Positions 12,251-24,724 of a stretch of 64,000 bases of DNA are shown here, in pieces. The position numbers and the translations under genes were made by a program. This DNA comes from Tetracentron sinense. Lineage: Eukaryota > Streptophyta > Magnoliopsida > Trochodendrales > Trochodendraceae. Each line of letters starts with the position of its first letter. Position 1 is the stretch's first letter. The notes below the pieces were generated by a model that saw only the letters and a list, made by a program, of their open reading frames with translations, ran no database searches and was not told the DNA's origin. The stretch covers positions 3,248,047 to 3,312,046 of the forward strand of contig CM026570.1 of NCBI GenBank assembly GCA_015143295.1, given 5' to 3'.

Positions 12251-13010
12251 CTCTACCTTCCGCTCTTATTGTTTTCTTATTAGGTGTTGTTTTTTGCCAT
12301 AATAAAGAAGTCTAGAGTGGTTAAAGACGGTTGATGATGGAAAAAAAAGGCGTTAACATGTGGAAAACATTTCCTTGTCAGAACAAAAACTGAACTAGTC
12401 AGAAGTCACGTGGTTGAAAGATTATGGTGATTTAAAAGGTTCATTATCTTAAAATATGTTTTGCTTAAAAATAGACTTTGAGTCTAGCGTATCAAATACT
12501 CATTTATACTTTTTTTTTTTTTATGATTTAATACTTTTGAGTATGATAAGCTTTCAGATACCTTAAAGTATGTCATGTTCGAGAATAAGATCTGAACTCC
12601 GAGTATGCTGATCAACTCACTACGCCTTCACAGCCTAAAGTAGTTCGAATATTTCGCAGATAATATGATCAAATGAGTAGATTTTGATCAACTGATAAGC
12701 TTTCAGAAATTTGATGGAAAGCTCAAAGGCGATATACTCCTTCAAAACTAAATTCTTCATTGATAAGATTTCAGTAGAATCAGATTACTGAATGTTTTCA
12801 AACATCATTACGATATCTTATTCTTCAAGACAGATCTTGAATCAAGGGCGTTGTGAACTTATGCTGATCAGAAGCTCGAATGAGTCATACTTCGTTGAGA
12901 CGAAAAAGGCGGTTACCAGTTTAGTCTCGTCTTTATAGGGATTCGGTGGAATCAGATCACCATGTACCATATTGTCTTGTCAGGGGGTAAATGTACTGAT
13001 TACCTTCATC

Positions 13011-13919
13011 GTGAGAATGAGCGTGTATGTTCTCCTCATCTCCTATTCTAGCAAAGTATGAATTACTTCCTGGGCTAACAGTTATGAGGGAATTCTGAGA
13101 TATATCTTGTCTCATTTCCCTGTGGCTATTGGAGGAAATCGCGGCCTCCATAGTCTTATTCTCTTGTACTAGATGATTGAGGTCTGACGGTGGATATCGT
13201 ATCCATCTTGAGAATAGTGCACTCATCAACACTTATAATTTCTCTAGACAAGGTATTCCAAAGGCTTATGATCGCCTTTGGTATACGATAATTTGTGTAT
13301 ATGTATGTATCTAGGGGAAGGATTATGAGATGTTGTTTGGAGGGCTAGGAGAGAATTTGTTAAAGTAGAAAAACTCTTTTAGAAGTAGTTTTACTCCTTT
13401 AACTTTTGAAGAACATATCTGAAAACTGTTTAGGTCATAACAACTCAAATGATTAAATCATAACTGAAAGTTAGTTACAGTGGTTTTGTAAGCTGACAGC
13501 TCTTTCTCAAAAGAACACGTGATACTTAATAGATAGGCTCCCTTTAATGGATGTAGGTTACTTTTTACAGAATATATCAGTTATTAACATAATGACTCCT
13601 TTTAACATAATACAGTTGACATATGTCAGAATCAGTTAATTGTCATATCAGATTTTTGTTAGCTGTCACATCAAAGATATTTTGATGTGAGAGCATTGGC
13701 TGATTAAAGACTTTTTCTCTATAAATAGTAGAGACCTGAATGGATTAAGGATATTCTTCTAAAAAAACTTGATTAAGAAGATTTTAGAAAAAATATTATT
13801 TTTGAGATTCAAAGTGTTCTTGAGTGTTCTTAAGGAGGAAGGTTGTTATTTCATTGATGTTCTTCACTGTCCTTCTTCTCTCCCTTCAGATCATGTTCCA
13901 TTATCTTTCCTTTTATCTC
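13011..13919. repeat. Tandem duplication, unit 1
   Basis: 909-bp unit that repeats immediately downstream with high identity. It contains a TATA-like CTCTATAAATAGTAGAGACC near its 3' end, short paired blocks (CAAAGATATTTTGATGTGAG) and a pyrimidine-rich tail. It has no long ORF. Identity, origin and direction of any transcription are unknown; the promoter-like content suggests plus-strand transcription. Confidence 0.8.
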
Positions 13920-14800
13920 GTGAGAATGGGTGTGTATGTTCCTCTCATCTCCTATTCCAGCAAAGTATGAATTACTTTCTGGGCTAACAGTCATAAGGGA
14001 ATTCTATGATGTATCTTGTCTCATTTCCTTGTGGGCTATTGGAGGAAATCGCGGCCTCCATAGTCTTATTCTCTCGTACTAGATGATTGAGGTCTGACGG
14101 TGAATATCGTATCCATCCTGAGAATAGTGCCCTCATCCAACAGTTATAATTTCTCTAGACAAGTTACCCAAAGGCTTATGATCGCCTTTGGTATACGATA
14201 ATTTATGTATATGTATGTATCTAAGGGAAGGATTATGAGATGTTGTTTGGAGGGCTAGGAGAGAATTTGTTAAAGTAGAAAAACTCTTTTAGAAGTAGTT
14301 TTACTCCTTTAACCTTTGAAGAACATATCTGAAAATTGTTTAGGTCATAACAATTCAAATGATTAAATTATAACTGAAAGTTAGTTACGGTGGTTTGGTG
14401 AGCTGACAGCTCTTTCTCAAAAGAACACGTGATACTTAATTGATAGGCTCCCTTTAATGGATTAGGCTACTTTTTACAGAATATATCAATTATTAACATA
14501 ATACAGTTGACATATGTCAGAATCAGTTAACGGTCATATCAGATTTTTGTTAGCTGTCACATCAAAGATATTTTGATGTGAGAGCATTGGCTGATTAAAG
14601 ACTTTTTCTCTATAAATAGTAGAGACCTGAATGGATTAAGGATATTCTTCTAAAAAAACTTAACTAAGAAGATTTTAGAAAAAAATTGAGATTCAAAGTG
14701 TTCTTGAGTGTTCTTAAGGAGGAAGGTTGTCAGTTCATTGATGTTCTTCACTGTCCTTCTTCTCTCCCTTCAGATCATGTTCCATTATCTTTCTTTTTCT
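13920..14800. repeat. Tandem duplication, unit 2
   Basis: Second copy of the upstream unit, slightly shorter through small deletions (for example in the TTAACATAATACAG region). It ends in the same pyrimidine run and then diverges into a stretch resembling a splice acceptor followed by a short coding-like segment. Confidence 0.8.
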
Positions 14801-14820
14801 CTCTTGTTTTACTCTTTCAG

Positions 14821-15013
14821 GAATCCTGGAGAAGTTCGAGCTGTTGCGCGTAGTGTAGTTGAACTCCTTCCAAGCTTGTGGAATAACCTAGAAAGATTGA
14901 AAGAGGTTGTTGATGATGATTTGCTGATTTTATGCTGTAGATCTGCAATTGTAGATAAAGATCTGATAGTTTACATCAACAATCCGAATCCTTGGATTCA
15001 ACAAAGACATTAA
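14821..15013 (+). pseudogene. Exon-like fragment, unidentified
   Basis: After TTTTACTCTTTCAG, which would serve as a splice acceptor, about 63 codons stay open to a TAA. They read as a plausible acidic, Leu-rich protein segment (VRAVARSVVELLPSLWNNL, then LKEVVDDDLLILCC). I do not recognise the family. It may be a captured gene fragment attached to the duplicated unit, or chance. Confidence 0.3.
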
Positions 15014-15330
15014 ATTTGGGCCATCTATTATAGAAAGTGTGAAGTTCCCTAGTCATGCATGGAAAGAAGCTTTTATAAATGGTGCAATATAAGTTTGGTG
15101 GAAGGGGTGGTGGTTGTTTTGTTGTTCTTGGGGCGGCTAAATTGGTGTTGGGTGTTGTTATAGGGCACTCAAAATTATGACCGTTTTCAAAAATTTGATC
15201 GTTGAACAAAATATGATAGTTTTCAAAAATTTGACCTTTCAAAAAATTTGACCATATGAAAAAGTTTTTAAAAAAAGACAATTGAGAAAAAAGAAAAAGC
15301 AACCATTACAATGATTTCTACTTGTTAAAA

Positions 15331-15333
<3 letters not shown>

Positions 15334-15381
<48 letters not shown>
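15334..15381. repeat. (TA)n microsatellite
   Basis: An uninterrupted run of about 24 TA dinucleotides in AT-rich non-coding DNA. Confidence 0.95.
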
Positions 15382-15384
<3 letters not shown>

Positions 15385-16904
15385 AGAATAGAGAAAAAAT
15401 AGGAAACGGTGTTGGAGTTGTAAATTGAAAAGTGCCAATAAATTTTAAGAGCTCTCCATCTTGAAGTTAAAAATAGAAATTTTAGTTGCAGTGTTGAAGT
15501 CGGGAGATGCACTAATAATTAGGGTTGCAGCTTAACTATTGCAAAATAAAAATAAAAATCTACAATTAGATCAGATTTGATTTGATAAACCAACAGGTCA
15601 CACTACGAATTTGGATCTTTCGTTGAGGTCTCTACAATAATTCCTTATAAAATCCAAAAAAAGACACATGTCGACCTATGTAGGTATTTTCCAAATAATT
15701 GGGTCATTTTTTATTTGATAAACCAACAAGTTAGTACGAATTTGGATCTTTGTACAGGCTTCTACAAGAATTCCTTATAAAATTTTAAAAAATGCGACAA
15801 ATGCAAGTATTTTGAAAATAACTAACACCAACTGAGAAGAGTATTTTCATCTTATGATTATTTTATGATTTCAAAAATGCTGACGCACCTTTTTTTTTTA
15901 ATTCTACAAAACTAATCCTTCCAGAAACCTCCAAAAGATTCAACTCTCATAATACATGGTTGATGAATAAAATTATTAAACGCATGATATATGTATTGAA
16001 TATTAATTTAATGCTTAAATGTTATTACAATTGAAATCATAATTGATTGATTTATTTAGGAACTTTAAAGGGATAAAAGTGGTGCGGACTAATTCGGATT
16101 GGGGGTAGTGACTTGGGTGTTCTTGAACCGTTACATAAACGGGCCGTATTAGGGTTGAGGCCAGGGTAGTCTTACCTGACCCCACTGGAACCCATTGCCA
16201 GCCCAGATGTAAATATCCATTCGATACCTGTTAGTTAAATGACCAAACTGCCCATCAACTTTCCGTGACATTTCTTATCTTGCAAATAATCAAAAAAACA
16301 AATTATTTGACTCACTTTAGCTTTTTAGTTGCGGATGGGGGGTATTTTAGGCATGGAGGATATGAAATGGGTCCAGATTCCAAGAGGAAGCAAATGGAAA
16401 AGTGCAAGAGCCAAAGGAGACATCAGACATCATATAAAACATGGAGAAAGAATAGTGACTACCATGCCACTTTGCGTCCCCAACGACTCACTCAATCCAT
16501 TTCGGTGGAACAAAATTATGATTCTATCCCTCTTTTCTCTTTAAAATTTCTAAAATGCCTCAGAAGTCTCTCATTCCTACTGTCCTTTCTTGAACAGTTG
16601 CAGTACTCTCCACCAAATTGATCTCTTAGTTGGGCCCATATATAGAGGCGTGGGTGTGGCCTGCACTACCACGTGGGATGATATACTGTAAATTTTTTTA
16701 AAAAAATTGTTAAATTAATTTTTTTTTAAAATTTTGCTAAGCATACTCCCACAATCACAACCTATCCTTAGTAAACAAATGACTTAATCCTACGAAAGTT
16801 GACCGAACTAATATAATTTGTTTTAGAAAATCAATATAACCTCATTTCTAGATAAAAATATAGAATTCTGATGAAATTTTTTTAAAACTTAGGATTAATA
16901 TTTT

Positions 16905-17020
16905 TTCAAAAATCAAGGTTATATTATTAACCCTCAAGGATTAGTGAATCTTAACCACCATTAGTAGAGGTTAAAAAGAGACACGTGTTGAGCCTGAGTG
17001 TAATTGAATTCTCCCGAGTA
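16905..17020. mobile_element. Decayed foldback-family fragment
   Basis: TTAACCCTCAAGGATTAGTG, AATCTTAACCACCATTAG and AAAAGAGACACGTGTTGAG share the block order of the foldback elements at 5.3 and 54 kb. Confidence 0.35.
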
Positions 17021-17331
17021 CAATCTAAATGGATGTGATCCAATCTCATAAGTGAAAGGAATGCTATGCTCAAATGTTGAATTCAATTATTTTCTAAACT
17101 TTTACCGCGGATACAACACCTTATCATGTTATCCTTCAAATGGTTAGGAAAACAAAATTTCAAGAAATTTATGATTTATATCATTTCTTAAAGAAATGGA
17201 GAAAAGTAATAACACATTTCACTACACAATTAGGATGTTTGTAACTAGACGAGTTTTTTTGTTTTAGAATTTGAAAAGGTTGGGAGTAGGGATTGTGAAA
17301 CTATGCTTAGTACCGTAAATTGCCTTTCGAC

Positions 17332-17646
17332 CAATGTTATCAGAATTGACAGAACCAGACCAATCATTGAATCGGCTGAGTGGCCGGTTCCTGGTTTGAC
17401 TGGTTCAACCGGTTTGGTAGTGTCCTTTTTTGTTAATTTTTTTTTCTCATTTATAGCTTGTTTTGACCGGTTCTCAATCAATTTTGACCGACTCTTAACT
17501 TTTTTACCACCGGTTCCCGGATCAACCAACTGGTTCTCACAGTTTGAGGTTCCGCTTATCAGGGTTTTGAGAACCGGCGAGGGGGTCGTTCCCAATTCCA
17601 CCAATTCGAACGGCTAGTATGGTACGGTCCGGTTGTGACAACACTG
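17332..17646. mobile_element. hAT-type MITE
   Basis: Ends CAATGTTATCA and TGACAACACTG are imperfect inverted repeats. Flanks CTTTCGAC (17324-17331) and CTTTGGAC (17647-17654) form an 8-bp target duplication with one mismatch. The interior is rich in AACCGG/CCGGTT blocks. Eight-base duplication fits the hAT superfamily. Open frames on both strands are by-products. Confidence 0.75.
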
Positions 17647-18049
17647 CTTTGGACTCATATTCTAGATACCATAGCTCTCTCTCTCATAATTTGAGCTATA
17701 AAAATAGGAGAGAGCATCTCAGTTAGAGTGGTTAGAAGTCAGATATTAGGTTTGGCCAACTATTAACTAACCAAAATTCGGCCAATCGGTGTTCCCTTGT
17801 CGTCTCCTAATTTTCAGACCTTACCTTATCAACCTTTATGTGATTCAGTTGAATCATCATATTAAACAAATACTTTTAAAAAAAAGTAAGATATGTTGGA
17901 TAGTACATACAAACTATTAGATTATTGAGTTGGAAACCTAACCATTAAAAGTATATATTGCTTTCCGGGAATCTTATAGTAAATGGCTTAAATTTTGAGA
18001 AATGATCTACTATGTGCAACCCTCTAAGTGTTCATGTTACAAAACCTCT

Positions 18050-18800
18050 AGTTATTCTATGATCAACTTTTTTCTTTTAGGCTTTGCTTGTTTTGATATA
18101 AAATAGAAGAAATAAATAAGTTTTGAGAAAAATATATATTTTTTTACATGTTTATTTGCATGTAAAATTTATCGAGAATAAAATTATTTTAAATACTATT
18201 TTTCAAAAAAAAAAAAAGACTTACTTTTTAAAATTTTGTCTGTCATTTTTTTGTAAAATTATCGCTCTTTTGAATGCATTTAAAAATAAAGTATTATTTT
18301 TCATATATATTTATCAAAATGATAAAAAAAAAATCTCTATTCTCATTTCAAAATGATAGAAATACTTTTATTACATGTATTTCCCTCTCTACAAATATTT
18401 CAAAAAAAATGACACAAATACCTACCTCCAAGTGTAATTTTTAAAATAACAAAATACCCGTTCAGATATCTTTTTTTTTAAAATGATAATAATAATCCTT
18501 TCAAATATTTATAACAAAAATATCTCACTTCATATATATTTTTCCAAATAATAAGAAGTATCCTTTAACATGTGTATTTTTTAAGGACAAAAATCCCACT
18601 CTTCACATGCATTTTATACTACAGCAATTGTTCAACTATGGAATTGACATAAATACCTTTTTTACATATTTTTATTAGGATGACAAAAATGTCCCTCACT
18701 TACATGTAATTGTTAATCTTCCTTAATCCAATCAAACTAAATAAAAAAAAGTAATTTTCTACCTTGTTTTCAAGAATACAACCAAACAACTGAAAATAAG
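18050..18800. repeat. Degenerate AT-rich tandem repeats
   Basis: A loose series of units of roughly 60-70 bp built around ACATGTATTT, CAAATATTT and ACAAAAAT. Spacing is irregular and similarity low, so this is an old minisatellite at best. Confidence 0.3.
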
Positions 18801-19029
18801 TGAAATATTCATTTTTTTTTTACTGCTTTTATACAATAAATCATATATGTCGTAAATCATTTAAGTGTAAACAAACGGACAGGAAAAGGAGGAAAATCTC
18901 CTTCCACGAACAATATTTTGTTGGTGTAGTGCAATTTACAATTTTTTTTCCTTAGTCTTGTTTGGAATCATATTTCTCTACAAGCTTTGTACTAAGATAT
19001 TAGCATCCTTATGTATTATTATTATTTTA

Positions 19030-19215
19030 TTTTTTTTTCTTTTTTTCTTTTTTTTCGTAGGACTAATTTGTTAACTAACTATGTCAGGGGTTAGGACTGT
19101 CAGCAGGGTTAGAACTCAACACATGGTGGGCGTCAACAGCCACACCAAGGACTCGAACACGAGTCTTCCCTCCCCAAATGGGAGATACACTACCACTGGG
19201 CCAAACCCATGGTGT
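19030..19215 (-). repeat. SINE family B, copy 1
   Basis: Read on the minus strand: TGGCCCAGTGGTAG (A box), then TGTTCGAGTCC (a good Pol III B box), then a body with CATAGTTAGTTAACAAATTAG and a long A-rich tail. This is a classic tRNA-derived SINE. A second copy lies near 53.1 kb. Confidence 0.8.
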
Positions 19216-21960
19216 GTACATCCTTATGTATTGGTTGACCTAAACTGTTACCCTTTTGATATTTGGATAATCAACATTTTATAAAATCCTTATAAGCACG
19301 AATAAAATCCTCTTTTGAGTCCCTCCCTTGTTGGCCACCTTTTATGGATTTATCCTGACTTTCTGGTTGTTTAGTATAAGAGGATCTGCATGGCCCGAGA
19401 GACTTAGTCGGATGCTCTAAGAGGCCTCGATACCCTCATTCCCAAAAAAAAATTCTTTCAACATTCCACGGATCTATATCTGATTAAAATTCATTACTCT
19501 CCTAATTGAATTTTTGTCGGTTATTACTCAGGGGAGAAGGAGTCAAAAGCACAAGTAAGTTGTAAATTTCATTGCGTAGGTGATGCTACTGCTAGTCTAT
19601 TCACAGTGGCTCACCAAGTAGACCGCTAGATTAATTTCAATGGGCACTGACGTCTGTTATGATGCATTGAATTAGGGATGATAATGCTAGTGGCCCTTTC
19701 TTTTGTCTTTCATTGACATATTAATGTGGAAATTGAATGTTAAGTTGTTAGAATCACTAATTTAGATATCAACAACTCCTCTCTAATATTATTAGTCACT
19801 AATTTAGATATATACTCAATATCAACAAGTGGTCTCTAATATTATCAGTTAGGTATTTGGTTTATAGCTAAGCTGTTTGATGTTGATTCGTTTTATTCAC
19901 TAGTATGATGCTCCAAATAAGGGACGATTTTAATACCAGCCATATTGACGTTTATTTTTTATTTTTTTTGACTTGAAAAGGTATTCTAAACACACACACA
20001 CCAGACCTAAGGTAACCACTAGGGTGCCATAAGGGTAAACCCAAACTCTTGACATTAATACAAGAGTTTTCTCCTGTCAGTTATTATTATCATTATTTCC
20101 AAATCAAAATACATGCTAATGTATTTTGTAAGATAAATGCTTTGGTCCCGAGATCTGTAGACATGAAATCAGGGAGTGAAAATCTTGGGATGCCCTAACC
20201 CTATGTTTGGTTGCCGAGAAAATAAGTGTGAAAATCTTGGGATGCCTTAAAGGCATCTATCTGTTACCAAATAAACAAGTAACGGAAGCCTTTTAGGACA
20301 TCTCAAGATTTTTAATGCCCTAATATCATATTTTCTTGGAATGGCCTCAGGTTGTCTTGTGACTGTACAGTCTCAATAACATTTCTCCTGTAATAGTATT
20401 TTTATTGTTGAACCTTACGAGCTTCCTTTCGCTTATTAAGAGGATGTCTAGGTAGGTTCACGGCCATAGGATACTCACTTCTTAGTTTTTTTTGTTTTTT
20501 TGGCCTTCCAAAAGAAGGCTAGCAATATAAAGTTCTAACATAATTGTATAATTTGGTATTGTTAAGCAAATGGGTTAGAAGACATGTTTGAGAACATGGG
20601 TTTGAGACCATATATTTGTGCAAGGAAAAGGGGTGTCATGGTTTTGTCCAAAAGTAGTAGTAAGACAACAGACAACGTCCTCTACTTTGAATGGTTGTAA
20701 AAAGACAGACAATAGTCATTGTCTGAAGACTTTGGATGCCCTTGTTGCGATTGATGCTTGACTACCCACCTGACCAACAATTCCTAAAAACAAAATGTGG
20801 CTTAAGACATTGTAAAGTAATGAAGATTATGAAATAGAGTTTTTTTTTGGTTAAAATATGAAATGGAGTTCAAAGGCCACAGTCATTTCGTATCCCCTTT
20901 CAGGAACAAGACCCGGGTTTTATTCTCGCGTGGCGCATAACCGATTTGCCTATCTAAATAAATGTTCAATCCGAGCCTGTGTTATTTCGAAATGACATTC
21001 ATGTGCTTTTCAAAAAAAGTTAAAATTTCAAGCCTGAATTTAAAGAATTAGACAAATAAATACCTAATAAATTCTTTATTTGTTATTTATGATTTTAATT
21101 TAAAATAACAATATTACCTTTACTGTTATTAAAAGAGCATTAGTTAATTTAGGGATGATAATTTCATTTCAAAATAAAGTCTTAACTACCTTAGATACAC
21201 TGTCTTTATTTGTCCAAATATTTGGGAAAGTATAATTATTATTATTATTTAAATGGGCACTTTTTAAAAAAAATTGGCACTTGAAAAACATGGATAACAC
21301 AAGTTCAAATATTTAAATTAACCCAAAAAAAATAATACATGGGATCATCTCTGGTAAAAGGCTGAGAGGAGCTTGTTTGCACAGCTCGTAAATATATAAG
21401 TTTAGTTCAAATAAAAACATCTTATAATTATAGGGTCTCTTCCTAATTTAAAAGTTATTTCTAGAATAACTAATAGATTTTAGAATATTAAAAAAAAATT
21501 ACATTTTTCTTTATTAATTTATTTATGAAAACTACTAATTAAAATTAATATAGAGTAATATAGTATATATTTAATTTACTCTAAATATAAAAAAATTAAT
21601 AATTGCAAAATTCTCCTAAATCTTACTATAGTAAATACATTAATTAGTTATTTAAAAAAAATTACTTAATTATTAAAAAAGTTTAAAATCGTATACTAGA
21701 CAATTTATTTATGTACTTCACTTATAATAAAAGTTCTCAATTTATAATTAGTAGATACGCTAAATTTATATCTTTCCAAATGAAAAAAAAAATTACATTT
21801 AGTTTCTTATTATAGATTAATTTTAAATTATATGAAAAATAAGTACTAGTAATTTTTGTTTCAGTTTTAGTTATTTATTAAAAATTTAATAATGGGTCCT
21901 AGTTAATTATAATTTGTTAATAAAAGAGTTTTAGTAATTAAAGATTAGTAGCAAGTCCTT
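19216..21960. other. Intergenic, no gene seen
   Basis: About 2.7 kb of AT-rich sequence with short repeat scraps. One, at about 19.38-19.45 kb, ends TCATTCCCAAAAAAAA like a SINE tail. I could not support any gene. Confidence 0.4.
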
Positions 21961-21969
21961 TTGTTTTGG

Positions 21970-22100
21970 AACTCGGGGTGTCCCCAGGTAAGCCCCGGTA
22001 AACCCATGCAGGATTGGCCCAAAAGGGGGAGTGAAAAATGGAACTCAAGACCTCTCACTTGGGGAAAGTCCAAGGAACCACTGGTCCACCCCTTTGGGTA
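21970..22100 (-). repeat. tRNA-like SINE fragment
   Basis: On the minus strand, TGGACCAGTGGTTCCTTGG is A-box-like and GGTCTTGAGTTCCA is B-box-like, in the right order and spacing for a tRNA-derived head. The body differs from families A and B. Confidence 0.45.
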
Positions 22101-22186
22101 CTAATAGTAAAAGTATCAAGATTTAATTACAAAGGTAATAGACTTATATAGAAAAGATTAATAAATTAAAAATTACTTGTCTTTAC

Positions 22187-22726
22187 CTAGGAAGCACGGA
22201 TACGGGATACGGGTACGATACGATACGGATACGACGATACGGTAGAATCTAAAAAAATAGGATACGGCCAGGATACGTCTGTATTTTTTTAAAAATAATA
22301 ATAATACTATATTTTGTATTATAATTACAAAATAACCATTGGTTCGGTTATGTTTATGTATAAAAAAAATACCATGTATATGCAAAAACAAAAGAAATAT
22401 GGTCATCTCATCATCCACTAAGCAAAAAAGAAAGTCATCTTATCATTTACTAAGCAAAATATAAATCAGATCATGTCTATGCAAAAACAAAAGGGATAGG
22501 GTCACACCCCTGGGTCTCCAAAAAACAAAAAAAAATCATATATAGCAGTATCCCGATGTATCCATGTCGTATCGGAGCCGTATCCAAAATAAAAAAATTA
22601 TTTTTAATTTACAGGATACGTTTGAGCCGTATCATGTACTTATCCCGACGTATCCGAAGCGCATCCATATCTGAAACGTATCGGATACAGGTATGAATGC
22701 CTATTTGAAGTATCTGTGCTTTCTAG
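22187..22726. mobile_element. hAT-type MITE nested in a Helitron end
   Basis: Ends CTAGGAAGCAC and GTGCTTTCTAG are inverted repeats. The flanking GTCTTTAC (22179-22186 and 22727-22734) is a perfect 8-bp target duplication. The interior is dominated by GGATACG/CGTATCC motifs. The duplicated target is the 5' end of the Helitron, so this insertion is the younger event. Confidence 0.82.
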
Positions 22727-23015
22727 GTCTTTACTATTATAATGCAGGAGACATGCGTGGATGATTTTTCCAAAATTCCCAAATTACCCTTATATAAAAA
22801 CAAAACATTGATTTAATATTTTACTTTAATTCCCAAACTACCCTTGCCTTTTATTTAATGTTTTACTTTAATTCCTAAACTACCCCTTGCCATCTAATCT
22901 ATTTAGAATCACAGCCAATCACGATTGACCTCGAGGAGAGTTCAATCACACCCGTGGGTTAACACGTGCCCCTTTTAATTCCTATTAACTGTGGTTAACT
23001 CCTTTCCCTTGCTCT

Positions 23016-23312
23016 CACGTGCATTGCACGTGCCACTAGTGAGTGCTCCTTTTAATTCCTATTAACTGTGGTTAATGCCTTTCCCTCGCTCTTACGTGCA
23101 TTGCACGTGCCACTAGCAAGTTCAATCGGGTGTCGTTAACTCCTTCCCCTCGCTCTCACGTGCATCGCACGTGCCACTAGCAAGTTCAATCAGTTGTCGT
23201 TAACTCCTTCCCCTAGCTCTCACATGCATCGCACGTGCCACTAGCAAGTTCAATCAGTTGTCGTTAACTCCTTCCCCTCGCTCTCACATGCATCGCACGT
23301 GCCACCGGCTAA
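23016..23312 (+). repeat. Five serial Helitron 3' termini
   Basis: Hairpins of the type CACGTGCATCGCACGTG begin at 23016, 23093, 23157, 23221 and 23285. The last four are 64 bp apart. Each is followed by CCACTAG or, in the last, CCACCGGCTAA. The spacer contains GTTAACTCCTTCCCCT. The array amounts to a tandem repeat of the element's own terminator. Confidence 0.9.
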
Positions 23313-23640
23313 TATTTTTAATAGTATAAGGATTAACAAATTAATCATGTAATTGGCAAGGCCTACACAAACCCGACCCATAGAAAAATTGAACCCAAGC
23401 TTATGGAAGTGGAGCGGGTTGGCAAGTCGGGGAAGAAAGTACCGCTCCTAAACCACCCTAGGGTCTTTGGGGCTATTGGTTAGATTCCTAACGCTAAGTT
23501 CTACACTTGGAGTCTACCCTTGGAGGCTGGTGCTGCAGAAAGATTTGGATTGAACCTCCACCATAGGAACATTGAACTTATAGTTTGATTGACGTTGTTA
23601 TTTATGAAATCAATCTCACATTAACAGATTAAAAAGAAGT
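23313..23640. other. Intergenic, no gene seen
   Basis: Unassigned sequence between the Helitron and a SINE-like relic. Confidence 0.4.
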
Positions 23641-23765
23641 TTTTTTTTTGGTTAACAGAGTCTAGTTAGTAGGGGTTAGTATCTGCTCCAGCTGATCAGG
23701 TGCGGTTTCAACACAGTGCACCTCACTCCCCCGGGTTGACCCGGGATCTCCCTCCTAGTCAGCCG
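23641..23765 (-). repeat. SINE sharing the family A tail
   Basis: Read on the minus strand: CCCGGGTCAACCCGG (B-box-like), then GCAGATACTAACCCCTACTAA and GTTAACCAAAAAAAAAA. The tail matches family A, but the head differs, suggesting a mosaic or a sister family. Confidence 0.5.
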
Positions 23766-24724
23766 CGACAACATCAATGGTGAATAGGCCATTCTGACAA
23801 GGCGAACAGTGAAATAGGCTCAATAAATAGAAAAGACCGTGCAGAGTTTGAATCCGAATTCTACCAGTTGGGGTTTGGTTGAAGCCACTTTGCTCTCAGG
23901 AACTCAATAGATTTTTCTACTGCAATCGTGTCATTGATAATTCATTTATCTATAAACACAAGGATGTGAAATCAGTTTATCAATGTACTATTTAGTATCT
24001 TACCCCTGAAATAAGAATTTTAGAAAAGAAATTGTAGATGATTTTCAAATCAAATTAGTACCTGTTTGTTTCTCCCCTTGGTCACATTACAAATGTTTCA
24101 TGACCCCAGATTTCCACCATATAAGTAGTTCACAAACTCGGTGTCCGTTCAAATTCTTGACTGCACCATTATCATGGTAGTTATAGTGCAGGCCTCAAAA
24201 GGGTACGTTGTGTTAACACTCTCTGTCTGTTTGAACTGTACAATTTATGGGGGCAGTATCAAATTAATTAACAGAATCATATGCCCCAAATCTCAGCAAT
24301 CAATGATCTCAGTTTAGTCCATAGAACTCATAGCTAGAAGTTAGAAAGAGAGCTCATTCATCATTGTATTTAGAATCATTTGAACAGGCTACACCAAAAA
24401 CAAAGGAGATATCAGATGATCTGGACCAATGACCATACGATGATATGCACATGTAACGCATAGTAAAGGCATAACTACAGTCTGATAATTAACTCAAATA
24501 ATGATTCCCTCATTTTTCGTATTAAATAATGAACAATTAATATGTTGACGTATACAAACTAGGCATGCCATAGACAAACCTTTCGGAGGCTCTTTCAAAC
24601 ACCAAACAAGAAGCAATTCATAACAATCAACCAGCCAAGGACTGAACCATCCCATATACAATCTTCCAATCCTGAAAATGACTCAATGCGCATGCAGTTG
24701 CAGAAACTTTAATGAGTGCACCCA

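Larger units (their letters stand above)
22180..23312 (+). mobile_element. Non-autonomous Helitron, interrupted by a MITE
   Basis: The 5' end reads TCTTTAC at 22180-22186, is interrupted by a 540-bp MITE, and resumes at 22735 as TATTATAATGC. The 3' end is a palindromic hairpin (CACATGCATCGCACGTG) followed by CCACCGGCTAA and then T, matching the Helitron rule CTRR|T. The same two termini mark elements at 29.4, 28.9 and 62.2 kb. The last 300 bp carry five serial hairpin termini. No Rep/helicase coding is present. Confidence 0.8.

Noticed and set aside
13011..14800. Pair of LTRs of a retrotransposon
   Set aside because: The units are directly adjacent, with no internal domain, primer-binding site or TG...CA ends that I could identify.
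17245..17617. Two overlapping ORFs of 104 and 119 codons
   Set aside because: They are both strands of a hAT-type MITE with matching target duplications.
19149..19203. Possible tRNA gene (A and B boxes on the minus strand)
   Set aside because: No acceptor-stem pairing or cloverleaf; a long body and A-rich tail make it a SINE.
23016..23312. Regular 64-bp repeats suggesting a CRISPR-like array
   Set aside because: Spacers are as conserved as the repeats, the unit matches the 3' end of a Helitron, and this is a plant nuclear sequence.
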